DNA from: Nitrososphaerales archaeon TH5896
GTDB lineage: Archaea > Thermoproteota > Nitrososphaeria > Nitrososphaerales > Nitrososphaeraceae
Direction of reading: 5' to 3'
DNA length: 15,531 nt
NCBI GenBank assembly: GCA_014523625.1
Contig: JAATVP010000142.1
Coordinates: forward strand, 1-15,531
Numbering within the stretch: position 1 is the stretch's first letter; each line of letters starts with the position of its first letter. The notes below the pieces were generated by a model. The model worked only from the letters and a program-made list of their open reading frames with translations, was not told the DNA's origin and ran no database searches. Positions 1-6,209 of this stretch are shown here, piece after piece. A program made the translations under genes and the position numbers.

Positions 1-21
1 ATGAAATGATTCGTGCAAGAC

Positions 22-32
22 GGTATATATAC
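22..32 (+). promoter_or_regulatory. TATA-like box upstream of first PII gene
   Basis: An alternating TATATATA stretch lies about 38 nt before the TTG start at 65. Archaeal transcription usually begins about 25-28 nt after the box centre, so the mRNA would carry a leader of only about 10-15 nt. A second AT-rich stretch at 42-50 could serve instead. Confidence 0.45.
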
Positions 33-64
33 AACGCATAATTACATATTGAAGAATACCTTCT

Positions 65-415
65 TTGAAAATGCTTCACGCTATCATTAGATCTGAAAGG
101 ATGCCCGTGGTCAAGGAACAGTTGCGCAATATTGGAATTGGAGGTATGACCGTTTCTTCGGTCTCGGGATGGAGCAGGCAAAGAGAACTACATTTGCAGT
201 GGCGTGGACAGCCTGTGTCGTACGATCTTGTCCCCCGGATGAAATTTGAAATTGCAGTTCCCGACGATCGGGTGGAATTGGTAATTAGGACCATTGTAAA
301 ACACGCGCGAAGCGGAGAGAGTGGAGAACAAGGAGATGGGATTATATTTCTTTCCAGTATCGAGCAAGCCGTTAATATCGCCACACTTGAGGAAGGAGAC
401 AAGAGTCTGACTTAG
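65..415 (+). CDS. PII-like nitrogen regulatory protein (GlnB/GlnK family), divergent
   Basis: The 116-residue protein has the PII fold: MKMLHAIIR at the N-terminus matches the MKKIEAIIR type, IGIGGMTV matches the first conserved block, and SYDLVPRMKFEI matches the end of the T-loop. PII proteins are trimeric sensors of ATP/ADP and 2-oxoglutarate that control ammonium transporters and nitrogen enzymes. Against E. coli GlnB numbering, Gln39 is kept. Tyr51 is Val, Tyr46 is Trp and Lys58 is Arg. The B-loop has a three-residue insertion and Lys90 is Ile, while Arg101 and Arg103 are Asn and Ala. Effector binding is therefore probably changed or lost, and uridylylation at Tyr51 is impossible. I chose TTG at 65 because it restores the family N-terminus; ATG at 71 is the alternative. 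A second PII gene follows 73 nt downstream. No amt gene is in view. Confidence 0.88.
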   Translation: MKMLHAIIRSERMPVVKEQLRNIGIGGMTVSSVSGWSRQRELHLQWRGQPVSYDLVPRMKFEIAVPDDRVELVIRTIVKHARSGESGEQGDGIIFLSSIEQAVNIATLEEGDKSLT

Positions 416-450
416 TATTCATAGATTTAACATCCTTATTTATTTCAAAA

Positions 451-462
451 AATATTATATAA
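451..462 (+). promoter_or_regulatory. TATA-like box of second PII gene
   Basis: The stretch AATATTATATAA is centred about 30 nt before the TTG start at 489, which suits a nearly leaderless transcript. It gives the second PII gene a promoter of its own despite its closeness to the first. Confidence 0.5.
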
Positions 463-488
463 GAAATGGCGCATACTCCAAAGGGAAA

Positions 489-833
489 TTGAAACGAATT
501 GATCTGATAGTTCCACATGAGCGCCTGCGCGATTTGGACGATCTGATGCGCGAGCACGATGTAGGTGGACTAACTTTCTACGACATCAAAGGCCGCGGCC
601 GCACTAGGCAAGAGCCTGTTGCTGTCGGAAGAGGAGTAATGCGGTATGTACCTGAATTTGGGTCTCGAATGAAAGTCGAAGTCCTTGTCAGCAACCAGAA
701 GGTGAAGCCGATAATAGATGACATCTTTACAAAGATCGGCACTGGTTCTGTCTCAAACGGCAAGATATTTGTTTACGATGTCTATGAAGCGTACGATATT
801 GGCTCTAAAGAGTCAGGTGACGAAGCATTATAA
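489..833 (+). CDS. PII-like nitrogen regulatory protein, second paralogue
   Basis: The 114-residue PII-family protein begins MKRIDLIVP and contains GGLTFYDIKGRGR, a T-loop two residues longer than in E. coli GlnB, SRMKVEVLVS, and a B-loop/strand block NGKIFVYDVYEAY. Lys90 of the ATP-binding B-loop is kept here, unlike in the upstream paralogue. Gln39 is Thr, and the Arg101/Arg103 positions are Asp and Gly. There is no Tyr51 equivalent (Met). The only start that gives a complete N-terminus is TTG at 489; the first in-frame ATG would remove 19 residues. The two copies differ strongly from each other, so this is not a recent duplication. Its likely role is sensing adenylate or carbon/nitrogen state; the partner is unknown because no transporter or glutamine synthetase is adjacent. 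Confidence 0.9.
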   Translation: MKRIDLIVPHERLRDLDDLMREHDVGGLTFYDIKGRGRTRQEPVAVGRGVMRYVPEFGSRMKVEVLVSNQKVKPIIDDIFTKIGTGSVSNGKIFVYDVYEAYDIGSKESGDEAL

Positions 834-919
834 CACGGGTTTAGATGTTGAACAAGCATAGACTTGCGAGGAAATAGTAATTCGCCGTCTAAAGCAAGAA
901 TCACAAATGCCGTACTTGA

Positions 920-929
920 AATATATTTG
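920..929 (+). promoter_or_regulatory. TATA-like box for 950-1336
   Basis: ATATATTT is centred about 26 nt before the ATG at 950. This is the spacing expected of a leaderless archaeal mRNA that begins at or next to the start codon. Confidence 0.55.
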
Positions 930-949
930 AGATAAGATCCCTGACAACC

Positions 950-1336
950 ATGACGAATTACGGTTCACTTGAAGAAGTCATATTACTTCCTACTCGTAAA
1001 CTAGTTGTAGCTTCAACTGACATTGACTTGAGAAAATCTGAAGATTGCATAGTTTTTGTACTGTTGGTAGAGGAATCCTTTGGGTCTGCGGGCGGACGTG
1101 CAGGTGGCTCTGGGAGTAGAAAAATAGGTAGGATACTTGGCTTCAAGCGGCTCCAGTCAAAAATGGATCTGCTAATTGATAGCCAAGAAATGGAAATCAT
1201 CGATCAATTTGATGTTCCCTATAGTGCTGTAGCTTTGGATATCATTCTATCGACTGGTCAGGAATCTGTAGTTCAAGGCATAGTCGATTCTGTCTTGATA
1301 GAGGAGTACATGAGAATTGTTAATACGGTTGTATGA
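950..1336 (+). CDS. Hypothetical protein with Gly/Ser/Arg loop, leaderless
   Basis: I do not recognise this 128-residue protein. It has a beta-rich N-terminal part (VILLPTRKLVVAS, then CIVFVLLVEESF). A glycine/serine-rich basic loop follows at about residues 45-58 (SAGGRAGGSGSRK), then a helical/hydrophobic C-terminal half ending in VLIEEYMRIVNTVV. There is no clear signal peptide; the hydrophobic stretches are short and broken by charges, so it is probably cytoplasmic. The ATG is supported by a TATA-like box about 26 nt upstream. The next gene starts 22 nt after its stop in the same direction, so the two are probably co-transcribed. Real-gene status rests on length, promoter placement and the even alternation of hydrophobic and charged residues; the function is unknown. 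Confidence 0.7.
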   Translation: MTNYGSLEEVILLPTRKLVVASTDIDLRKSEDCIVFVLLVEESFGSAGGRAGGSGSRKIGRILGFKRLQSKMDLLIDSQEMEIIDQFDVPYSAVALDIILSTGQESVVQGIVDSVLIEEYMRIVNTVV

Positions 1337-1358
1337 AACAAATCCTTGATCCCAACCA

Positions 1359-1730
1359 ATGTCTGAATCTAATCATGAAGAAACGGTGGAAAATGTCGCT
1401 GAAAGTATTGAAGATCTTCTAAGAATGGAGATAATCAAATTTGATGATTCTAATTTTATAGGGCATGAAAAAGTTATTCTAACTGTCAAGTTCTCGTTTA
1501 TTCTCTCAAAGATGATGGCAGATCCGAATTTCGTGAAGGACGATCAACAATCTCTTCTAAAGGCTCTCTACTACTCACTTCTCATCTATCTTGACGATGA
1601 GCTCAAACTCCCACGTAGAATTACGATGGCACTAGCAAACGACATTGAAAAATTCCAAGACGCTTCACAACTGTCTAAACTTGTGAAAAGGTATGTAATG
1701 GTCTTGTACAACATAATGCAAGAGGCTTGA
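1359..1730 (+). CDS. Hypothetical all-helical small protein
   Basis: I do not recognise this 123-residue protein. It looks almost entirely alpha-helical: an acidic N-terminus (ESNHEETVENVAESIEDLL), then amphipathic segments (KVILTVKFSFILSKMM, SLLKALYYSLLIYLDDEL) and a C-terminal helix (LSKLVKRYVMVLYNIMQEA). There are no cysteines, zinc motifs or catalytic signatures. It begins 22 nt after the stop of the gene at 950-1336 and shows no TATA box or Shine-Dalgarno of its own, so it probably shares that transcript. A partner or adaptor role for its neighbour would be in keeping, but that is inference only. Confidence 0.7.
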   Translation: MSESNHEETVENVAESIEDLLRMEIIKFDDSNFIGHEKVILTVKFSFILSKMMADPNFVKDDQQSLLKALYYSLLIYLDDELKLPRRITMALANDIEKFQDASQLSKLVKRYVMVLYNIMQEA

Positions 1731-1819
1731 CTACAAGCTTTAGTTAGGACGACAGCTTAAAAGTCTATTTTGAGATGAGGTCCAAAAATTAACAGTATGT
1801 TCCGGATTGTTAAGTAATG

Positions 1820-1831
1820 GTTTTTATAAAG
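1820..1831 (+). promoter_or_regulatory. TATA-like box for 1854-2279
   Basis: TTTTTATAAAG is centred about 28 nt before the ATG at 1854. It is one of the clearest promoter elements in the window and indicates a leaderless transcript separate from the two upstream hypothetical genes. Confidence 0.65.
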
Positions 1832-1853
1832 TGGATAAGAAAACGAATTTAAA

Positions 1854-2279
1854 ATGTCGTTAGTGCGCGAATCAGGCGAGATCTCTACACGTGACAAGAA
1901 CAATACCCTACCGTCATATGGTGCCCTTGACTACTTTCAAATGCATTTCATAGTGATGGGTGGTGTCAGTAACCCGTCTGAGTTGGTTGCGAAATGCAAG
2001 GCTAGCACGAGCGGTCATTTTTCTAAAAAGCATGTAGTAAGTGTAGACTGGGAAGGGGGAAAGATTGCTGAGATAGTGAGCAAGGACCAACAATTGGAAA
2101 GTTATCTTCGAAATGTATTGCTTGAGGAAGGAGAAATCTATATCGATCCTCTCGAAGATCATGTTCGTGTATATGGAAAATGGAAGCATCAACAGGAACT
2201 ACGTGTGTATGAAGAGCTTGTCCAGACAATGGATAGAATCTGTTATCATGTCAAGGAATTTGTGAACAAGCAAAGGTAG
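1854..2279 (+). CDS. Hypothetical protein, leaderless
   Basis: I do not recognise this 141-residue protein. It has a polar N-terminal 25 residues, then a beta-strand-like block (FQMHFIVMGGVSNPSELVAKC) resembling the start of an alpha/beta fold. A second strand/turn region (VVSVDWEGGKIAEIV) follows, then EGEIYIDPLEDHVRVYGKW and a charged C-terminal helix (ELRVYEELVQTMDRICYHVKEFVNKQR). There are no zinc or nucleotide-binding signatures and no membrane segments. The start is fixed by a strong TATA box 28 nt upstream. It is separated from the preceding gene by 123 bp, and about 700 bp without a clear gene follow, so it is probably monocistronic. Confidence 0.75.
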   Translation: MSLVRESGEISTRDKNNTLPSYGALDYFQMHFIVMGGVSNPSELVAKCKASTSGHFSKKHVVSVDWEGGKIAEIVSKDQQLESYLRNVLLEEGEIYIDPLEDHVRVYGKWKHQQELRVYEELVQTMDRICYHVKEFVNKQR

Positions 2280-2489
2280 TTAAGGTATTTTCTGAGACGA
2301 GCTTAATAATTAGGCAAAATGAAGGCAAATCGTTCTTGCGAATAGTTTTTCATATTAAATCATGCTAGGTATCTTTTCGAGTAACCTGAATAGTTTGTTC
2401 TAAAAAAATAAAGTACCCAAAAGCAACAAAATCTAGAAAGAGACACTTCTGAAATGGGTATCACTATCCGGTTGTGAATTGTAAGTCGT

Positions 2490-2588
2490 ATGCAATACTT
2501 TTCTGACGGAGAATCTCTTTGGTCCTTTTTTCGTGATGGCACATATTTGATAAAAACCTTCAAATCTAAAGCTCCGAGTGAAGATTGA
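2490..2588 (+). CDS. Possible 32-aa micro-ORF
   Basis: ATG at 2490 to TGA at 2588 encodes MQYFSDGESLWSFFRDG followed by TYLIKTFKSKAPSED. The composition, with two Trp/Phe-Phe positions, a DG turn and a basic strand, looks more protein-like than the surrounding frames, and resembles a single small beta-sheet unit. However, there is no TATA box at about 26 nt upstream and no Shine-Dalgarno. It may be a true small protein, a remnant of a longer gene, or chance. Confidence 0.2.
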   Translation: MQYFSDGESLWSFFRDGTYLIKTFKSKAPSED

Positions 2589-2867
2589 GAATTGTACATA
2601 ATAATGAAAATACATTCTGTGGTTTATCCAGGACGAGAGTTGTGGTAAACGCGAAAGAATTCCAAGAGCTCCATCACGATGTTCAATCAAGTTCTATCCA
2701 ATGATTCGCTTCGGAACGACCGAAGATTTAAACATACTAACGACGAAGTACTGCCAATATTATTACATAGTATTATTTCCTAACCTAGTATAACTTTAGA
2801 CCACCTAATCAGGTCAGAAATGCATCGAGAGGTTTAATTGATTTTCATAAGATTTGCAGAAATATGT

Positions 2868-2895
2868 GAATTGTTTAAGAATAATCAAACAATTC
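2868..2895. repeat. 9-bp perfect inverted repeat in leader of dehydrogenase gene
   Basis: GAATTGTTT at 2868-2876 is the exact reverse complement of AAACAATTC at 2887-2895, with a 10-nt spacer. It lies about 90-115 bp upstream of the ATG at 2986. As DNA it could be a dimeric repressor site; as RNA it would be a weak AU-rich hairpin. Confidence 0.45.
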
Positions 2896-2985
2896 GTCGA
2901 ATCATCGCAGCCAATTAAATTAGGTACTGTGAGTTGTGACGGCTATACATTCTCGAATGATAGATATTAATTACATCCTTCCCAT

Positions 2986-4452
2986 ATGGGGAGTCACAAG
3001 ATGGATCGTAAAAGATCGGAAGACAATACTCATGAAAATGCTCAATCAGTCCACAGAGTCAAATACCTACAGGAACTTGTGACTAGAGTAAGAAGAGGTG
3101 ATTTGAAAATTGCAGTATATGGACTTGGGCATGTAGGTGCGCCGTTGGCTGCCGTTTGGTTAAGGGCCGGTGCTTCCGTTATTGGGATTGATAAATCTGA
3201 AAAGGTCAGGGTATACGCCAAAGAAGGAAAAACCCAGATTCCTGAGCCCCATGTCAATGAGGCTTTTGTGAAAGGACTCAAAGAGAATCGATTTTCCGTC
3301 TATGATGACCCTGTAGCTGCCTCAAAGGATTCATTTTTTAAGATGATTTGCGTACCTGTGATGGCCGAAAATGCTCAGGCCAATCTTCAAGCTGTTGAGA
3401 ACGTCGTCTCTTCCATAGGCGTTGGTCTTAAGCTTGGCGACGTGGTTGCGTTAACGCCGAGCGTTCCTCCTGGGACAACCGAAGACATTATCTTACCAAT
3501 CCTCGAAGAGAACTCTCGACTTGATTGCGAGAGAGACTTTTTTCTGGTTTACAACCCAGAGAGGATATACGAGGGTAGGGCCATCCATGATATTGAGGAT
3601 GGATACCCAGCAATTGTGGCAGGAACTGGACCACAGAGCTCGGATATTGCGTCAGCGTTATATCAGTTAATCTTCAAAAAGGGAGTCATAAAACTTTCAT
3701 CACCAAGAACAGCTGAATTTGAAAAACTAATTGAAGGAGTCTATAGAGACGTGAATATCGCTCTTGCTAACGAACTAGCAATGATTTCGGAGAGAATAGG
3801 AGTAGATTTTTGGGAAGCCAGAAACGCTGCTAATTCTCAGTCATACTGTCATCTTCACAGACCCGGCATAGGCGTAGGTGGTGCATGTATACCGGTGTAT
3901 CCACAATTTATCATTGATATTGCTCGAAAAAAGAGGATTGAATCCCTAATCACGAAGTACAGTCGTCTGGTTAATGAGGGAATGCCTTCATATGCAGTAA
4001 ATGAGGCATTGAATGCTTATCAAAGATCTCAAACTAAGACAAAGAATCTCAAAGACTGTAAAGTCACTCTTCTTGGACTCGCCTTTAGAGGGGGCGTTTC
4101 AGATACAAGGCTGTCTCCAACATACAGAGTAATTGAAGAGCTCATTAAGAAGGGTGTAAAGAATATTCAGGTGCACGACCCATTGGTGGTTAGTGATTCT
4201 GCGCTAGCTAAGTACCCTGGTGTGATTTTGATCAATAATTTGGCATCGTCTTTGAAAGGTGCAGATCTGATAATCATAGTCGCTGATCATACCGAATACT
4301 CAAGCATTAGTGTCGAGGAGGTTGGAAATACAGTTGTATATGACGGCAGAGGGATAATTGGCGCCTCAAACGCCTTTGGATCAAATCTCGTTTCAATGGG
4401 GGTTGGCAAGAATATGACTTCACAGATAAAGGTTCAGAAGCAGAGTATTTAG
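2986..4452 (+). CDS. Nucleotide-sugar dehydrogenase (UDP-glucose / UDP-ManNAc dehydrogenase family)
   Basis: The 488-residue enzyme belongs to the family that oxidises the C6 hydroxyl of a UDP-sugar to a carboxylate with two NAD+. The NAD-binding site is KIAVYGLGHVG (GxGxxG at 46-51) with GIDKS after strand two. Other family marks are PGTTE (162-166), NPER (190-193), EFEKLIEGVYRDVNIALANE with Lys247 and Asn257, and the catalytic cysteine Cys301 in GVGGACIPVYP. A C-terminal Rossmann-like domain follows (KVTLLGLAFRGGVSDTRLSP). The residue four after the cysteine, normally Asp in this family, is Tyr305. An N-terminal extension of about 38 charged residues precedes the NAD domain; ATG at 3001 is an alternative start. 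It probably supplies uronic acids for cell-surface glycans. MtnA follows 10 nt later, an unrelated function, so only shared transcription is implied. Confidence 0.9.
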   Translation: MGSHKMDRKRSEDNTHENAQSVHRVKYLQELVTRVRRGDLKIAVYGLGHVGAPLAAVWLRAGASVIGIDKSEKVRVYAKEGKTQIPEPHVNEAFVKGLKENRFSVYDDPVAASKDSFFKMICVPVMAENAQANLQAVENVVSSIGVGLKLGDVVALTPSVPPGTTEDIILPILEENSRLDCERDFFLVYNPERIYEGRAIHDIEDGYPAIVAGTGPQSSDIASALYQLIFKKGVIKLSSPRTAEFEKLIEGVYRDVNIALANELAMISERIGVDFWEARNAANSQSYCHLHRPGIGVGGACIPVYPQFIIDIARKKRIESLITKYSRLVNEGMPSYAVNEALNAYQRSQTKTKNLKDCKVTLLGLAFRGGVSDTRLSPTYRVIEELIKKGVKNIQVHDPLVVSDSALAKYPGVILINNLASSLKGADLIIIVADHTEYSSISVEEVGNTVVYDGRGIIGASNAFGSNLVSMGVGKNMTSQIKVQKQSI

Positions 4453-4462
4453 AGGGTATTCG

Positions 4463-5524
4463 ATGAAATCACTTTATAGAAAGGAATTACTAACAGTTCA
4501 GTGGCGACGAAATGCAGTTCAGATCATTGATCAAACCAAACTCCCTAACAAATTAGTTTACCTCAGGTGTACTGATCATCGTGAGATCGCCAAAGCTATA
4601 AAATCTCTAGTAGTAAGAGGGGCTCCTGCGATAGGCATATGCGCTGCTTTGGCATTGTTGTTGGTGACCATTAATAGCAAGGCGAAAACCGAAAAGGACC
4701 TAAAAACAGAACTGGAAAGGGCAGGTGGTCTATTAATATCCACTAGACCAACTGCTGTTAACATCAACTGGGCAGTTAAGAGAATACTCCAGATTTCTTC
4801 AAGCGGCAAGAATGTGAAAGAAATAAAGCGATTGGTTAAGAGAGAAGCGTTAACAATGCTCAATGATGATATTCTAACAAATAAAAAAATGGGGAGGACC
4901 GGTTCAGATTTGTTTCATGATGGAGACGTAGTAATGACGCATTGTAACGCAGGGTCACTTGCAACTTCAACGTACGGAACGGCCTTGGGCGTGCTCAGGG
5001 CTGCACGAGAGGATGGAAAAAATTTGAAGGTTATTGCTACGGAAACCAGACCGGTAATGCAAGGCTCAAGGTTAACAGCTTTTGAACTAATGCATGACGA
5101 CTTTGATGTACGTTTGATTTCTGATACGGCAGTGGGATATGTGATGGCAAATAAGATGATTGACAAGGTTATTGTAGGTGCCGACAGAATTTTGTGTACA
5201 GGACACGTCTATAATAAGATCGGTACCTACCAGATCGCCATAATGGCCCACATTCACAAGATCCCTTTCTATGTCGCCGCTCCAGTCTCGACATTTGATC
5301 TAAAAAGCTCCATATCTGAAATAACAATCGAGGACAGGTCGCCTGAGGAAATCACAAAAATCAAGAACATCTTTATTGCTCCTAAGGGCATTAATACCAT
5401 TAATCCAGCTTTCGATATCACTCCTCCAAATCTTATCACTGGTATAATAACCGAATTAGGTCTCCTCGAACCACCCTTTCAGAGAAGCATTGATACTATT
5501 ATTAGACGAAGTAGACGGTATTAA
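4463..5524 (+). CDS. mtnA: S-methyl-5-thioribose-1-phosphate isomerase
   Basis: The 353-residue enzyme is of the MtnA / aIF2B-like family and interconverts methylthioribose-1-phosphate and methylthioribulose-1-phosphate in methionine salvage. Signature blocks appear in order: VVRGAPAIG (about 50-58), STRPTAVNINWA, THCNAGSLAT with catalytic Cys161, ETRPVMQGSRLTAFEL, VGADRI with catalytic Asp241, NKIGTY, PFYVAAPVSTFD, IEDRSPEE and NPAFDITPP. The TRPTAVN block and the Cys/Asp pair match MtnA better than aIF2B subunits, which lack both catalytic residues. Ribose-1,5-bisphosphate isomerase or a deoxyribose-1-phosphate relative is a less likely alternative. The start codon lies 10 nt after the dehydrogenase stop, with a GAGGG stretch just before it that could act as a ribosome-binding site. 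The two genes probably form one transcript. Confidence 0.92.
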   Translation: MKSLYRKELLTVQWRRNAVQIIDQTKLPNKLVYLRCTDHREIAKAIKSLVVRGAPAIGICAALALLLVTINSKAKTEKDLKTELERAGGLLISTRPTAVNINWAVKRILQISSSGKNVKEIKRLVKREALTMLNDDILTNKKMGRTGSDLFHDGDVVMTHCNAGSLATSTYGTALGVLRAAREDGKNLKVIATETRPVMQGSRLTAFELMHDDFDVRLISDTAVGYVMANKMIDKVIVGADRILCTGHVYNKIGTYQIAIMAHIHKIPFYVAAPVSTFDLKSSISEITIEDRSPEEITKIKNIFIAPKGINTINPAFDITPPNLITGIITELGLLEPPFQRSIDTIIRRSRRY

Positions 5525-5557
5525 GAAGAAGGTGGTCATGTTGAATTCTGCGGAACA

Positions 5558-5569
5558 AAGTATTTATCG
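5558..5569 (+). promoter_or_regulatory. TATA-like box for sufT-pqqD fusion gene
   Basis: AAGTATTTATCG is centred about 28 nt before the ATG at 5592, fitting a leaderless transcript and separating this gene from mtnA upstream. Confidence 0.55.
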
Positions 5570-5591
5570 AGTATTTGGTAAGAATTCTTAG

Positions 5592-6197
5592 ATGTCCTCG
5601 CAGAAGGTTACCGATGAACAGGTGTTTAACGCGTTGCGAAAGTGTATGGATCCTGAAATTCCGGTTAACGTGGTGGATCTTGGTCTTATATATAATGTGA
5701 GGGTTCACTCGACAAATGATGTCGGCATAGAAATGACTATGACTACTCGGGGCTGTCCCCTTCATGATACTCTTGTTAGTGACGTCAAGCGTTCGGTAGG
5801 AAAAATTACAGGGATAGGAAATATAGATGTGAAAATTGTTTGGGAACCTCCATGGACAAGCGACAAGATTAATCCGGTGGTCAGACAAAGATTGGGAATT
5901 GGGAAGCCCAAATTGCGGTTTCAAATCGACTATGAAAAATATAAACCTGCTAAGGCTGGTAAGCTGACTCCCCAGGAAGATGGCTCTATGGTCTTGCTAA
6001 ACGAAAGTAATCAGGCGTTCATGGTCAATCAGGCAATTGTTGATTTTTGGAACTCTTGTGAGGGAAACAAGACGGTAACCGAGCTGACCGATGATTTCGC
6101 AAAGAAGCTAAGCATGACCAGGGAGCAGGTTGAGAAGGAGGTCCTCCAACTGGTGGAACAGCTCTTCGATTCTGGACTTCTTCAGCCACCTCCGTGA
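5592..6197 (+). CDS. MIP18/SufT domain fused to PqqD-like domain
   Basis: The 201-residue two-domain protein has a MIP18 family (DUF59; SufT/PaaD) domain at residues 1-90. Its marks are DPEIPVNVVDLGLIYNV (20-36), MTTRGCP with the reactive Cys55, and WEPPWT (84-89). This family helps deliver or assemble iron-sulfur clusters. After a lysine/proline-rich linker, residues about 130-198 form a PqqD-like winged-helix domain: GSMVLLNESNQAF, then AIVDFWNSCEGNKTVTEL, then MTREQVEKEVLQLVEQLFDSGLL. PqqD and its relatives (RiPP recognition elements) bind a peptide and present it to a radical SAM enzyme; many stand-alone relatives have no known peptide. The combination suggests an adaptor between Fe-S maturation and a specific client, which is inference. 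A TTG-start methyltransferase gene follows 12 nt after the stop. Confidence 0.88.
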   Translation: MSSQKVTDEQVFNALRKCMDPEIPVNVVDLGLIYNVRVHSTNDVGIEMTMTTRGCPLHDTLVSDVKRSVGKITGIGNIDVKIVWEPPWTSDKINPVVRQRLGIGKPKLRFQIDYEKYKPAKAGKLTPQEDGSMVLLNESNQAFMVNQAIVDFWNSCEGNKTVTELTDDFAKKLSMTREQVEKEVLQLVEQLFDSGLLQPPP

Positions 6198-6209
6198 AAT
6201 ATTCACTAA

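Larger units (their letters stand above)
2280..2985. other. About 700 bp without a convincing gene
   Basis: This is the longest gap in the window. It is AT-rich, with stops in all frames on the plus strand. Two overlapping minus-strand reading frames (2360-2599 and 2433-2690) have aromatic/arginine-rich, low-quality compositions and I do not accept them. What can be seen is a 32-codon plus-strand micro-ORF (2490-2588), a CTTCGG/CCGAAG hairpin at 2709-2725 followed directly by a TATA-like GATTTAAAC, a second TATA-like GTATAAC near 2790, and a 9-bp perfect inverted repeat at 2868-2895. It could hold the upstream control region of the dehydrogenase gene at 2986, or an untranslated RNA. Confidence 0.5.

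Noticed and set aside
466..492. Eight-codon upstream ORF (ATG GCG CAT ...) whose TGA overlaps the TTG start of the second PII gene, suggesting a leader peptide
   Set aside because: The TATA-like box at 451-462 would place the transcription start near 485, downstream of this ATG, so the mRNA probably does not contain it.
2360..2690. Two overlapping minus-strand reading frames (79 and 85 aa) that might be transposase remnants
   Set aside because: They have arginine/aromatic-rich random-looking composition, no DDE or HUH motif, no flanking inverted repeats or target duplication, and no promoter.
2679..2783. 34-codon plus-strand ORF beginning MFNQVLSND
   Set aside because: Its composition is asparagine/isoleucine-rich as expected for AT-rich chance frames, and a hairpin and TATA-like element lie inside it.
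5502..5924. 140-codon minus-strand frame opposite the sufT-pqqD gene
   Set aside because: It is antisense to a well-recognised MIP18 domain and has low-complexity His/Asn/Ile-rich composition; it is a shadow frame.
5592..6197. Interpretation of the PqqD-like domain as part of a peptide natural-product (RiPP) cluster
   Set aside because: No precursor peptide gene is visible beside it, and the radical SAM gene of the window is about 7 kb away on the other strand with its own promoter.
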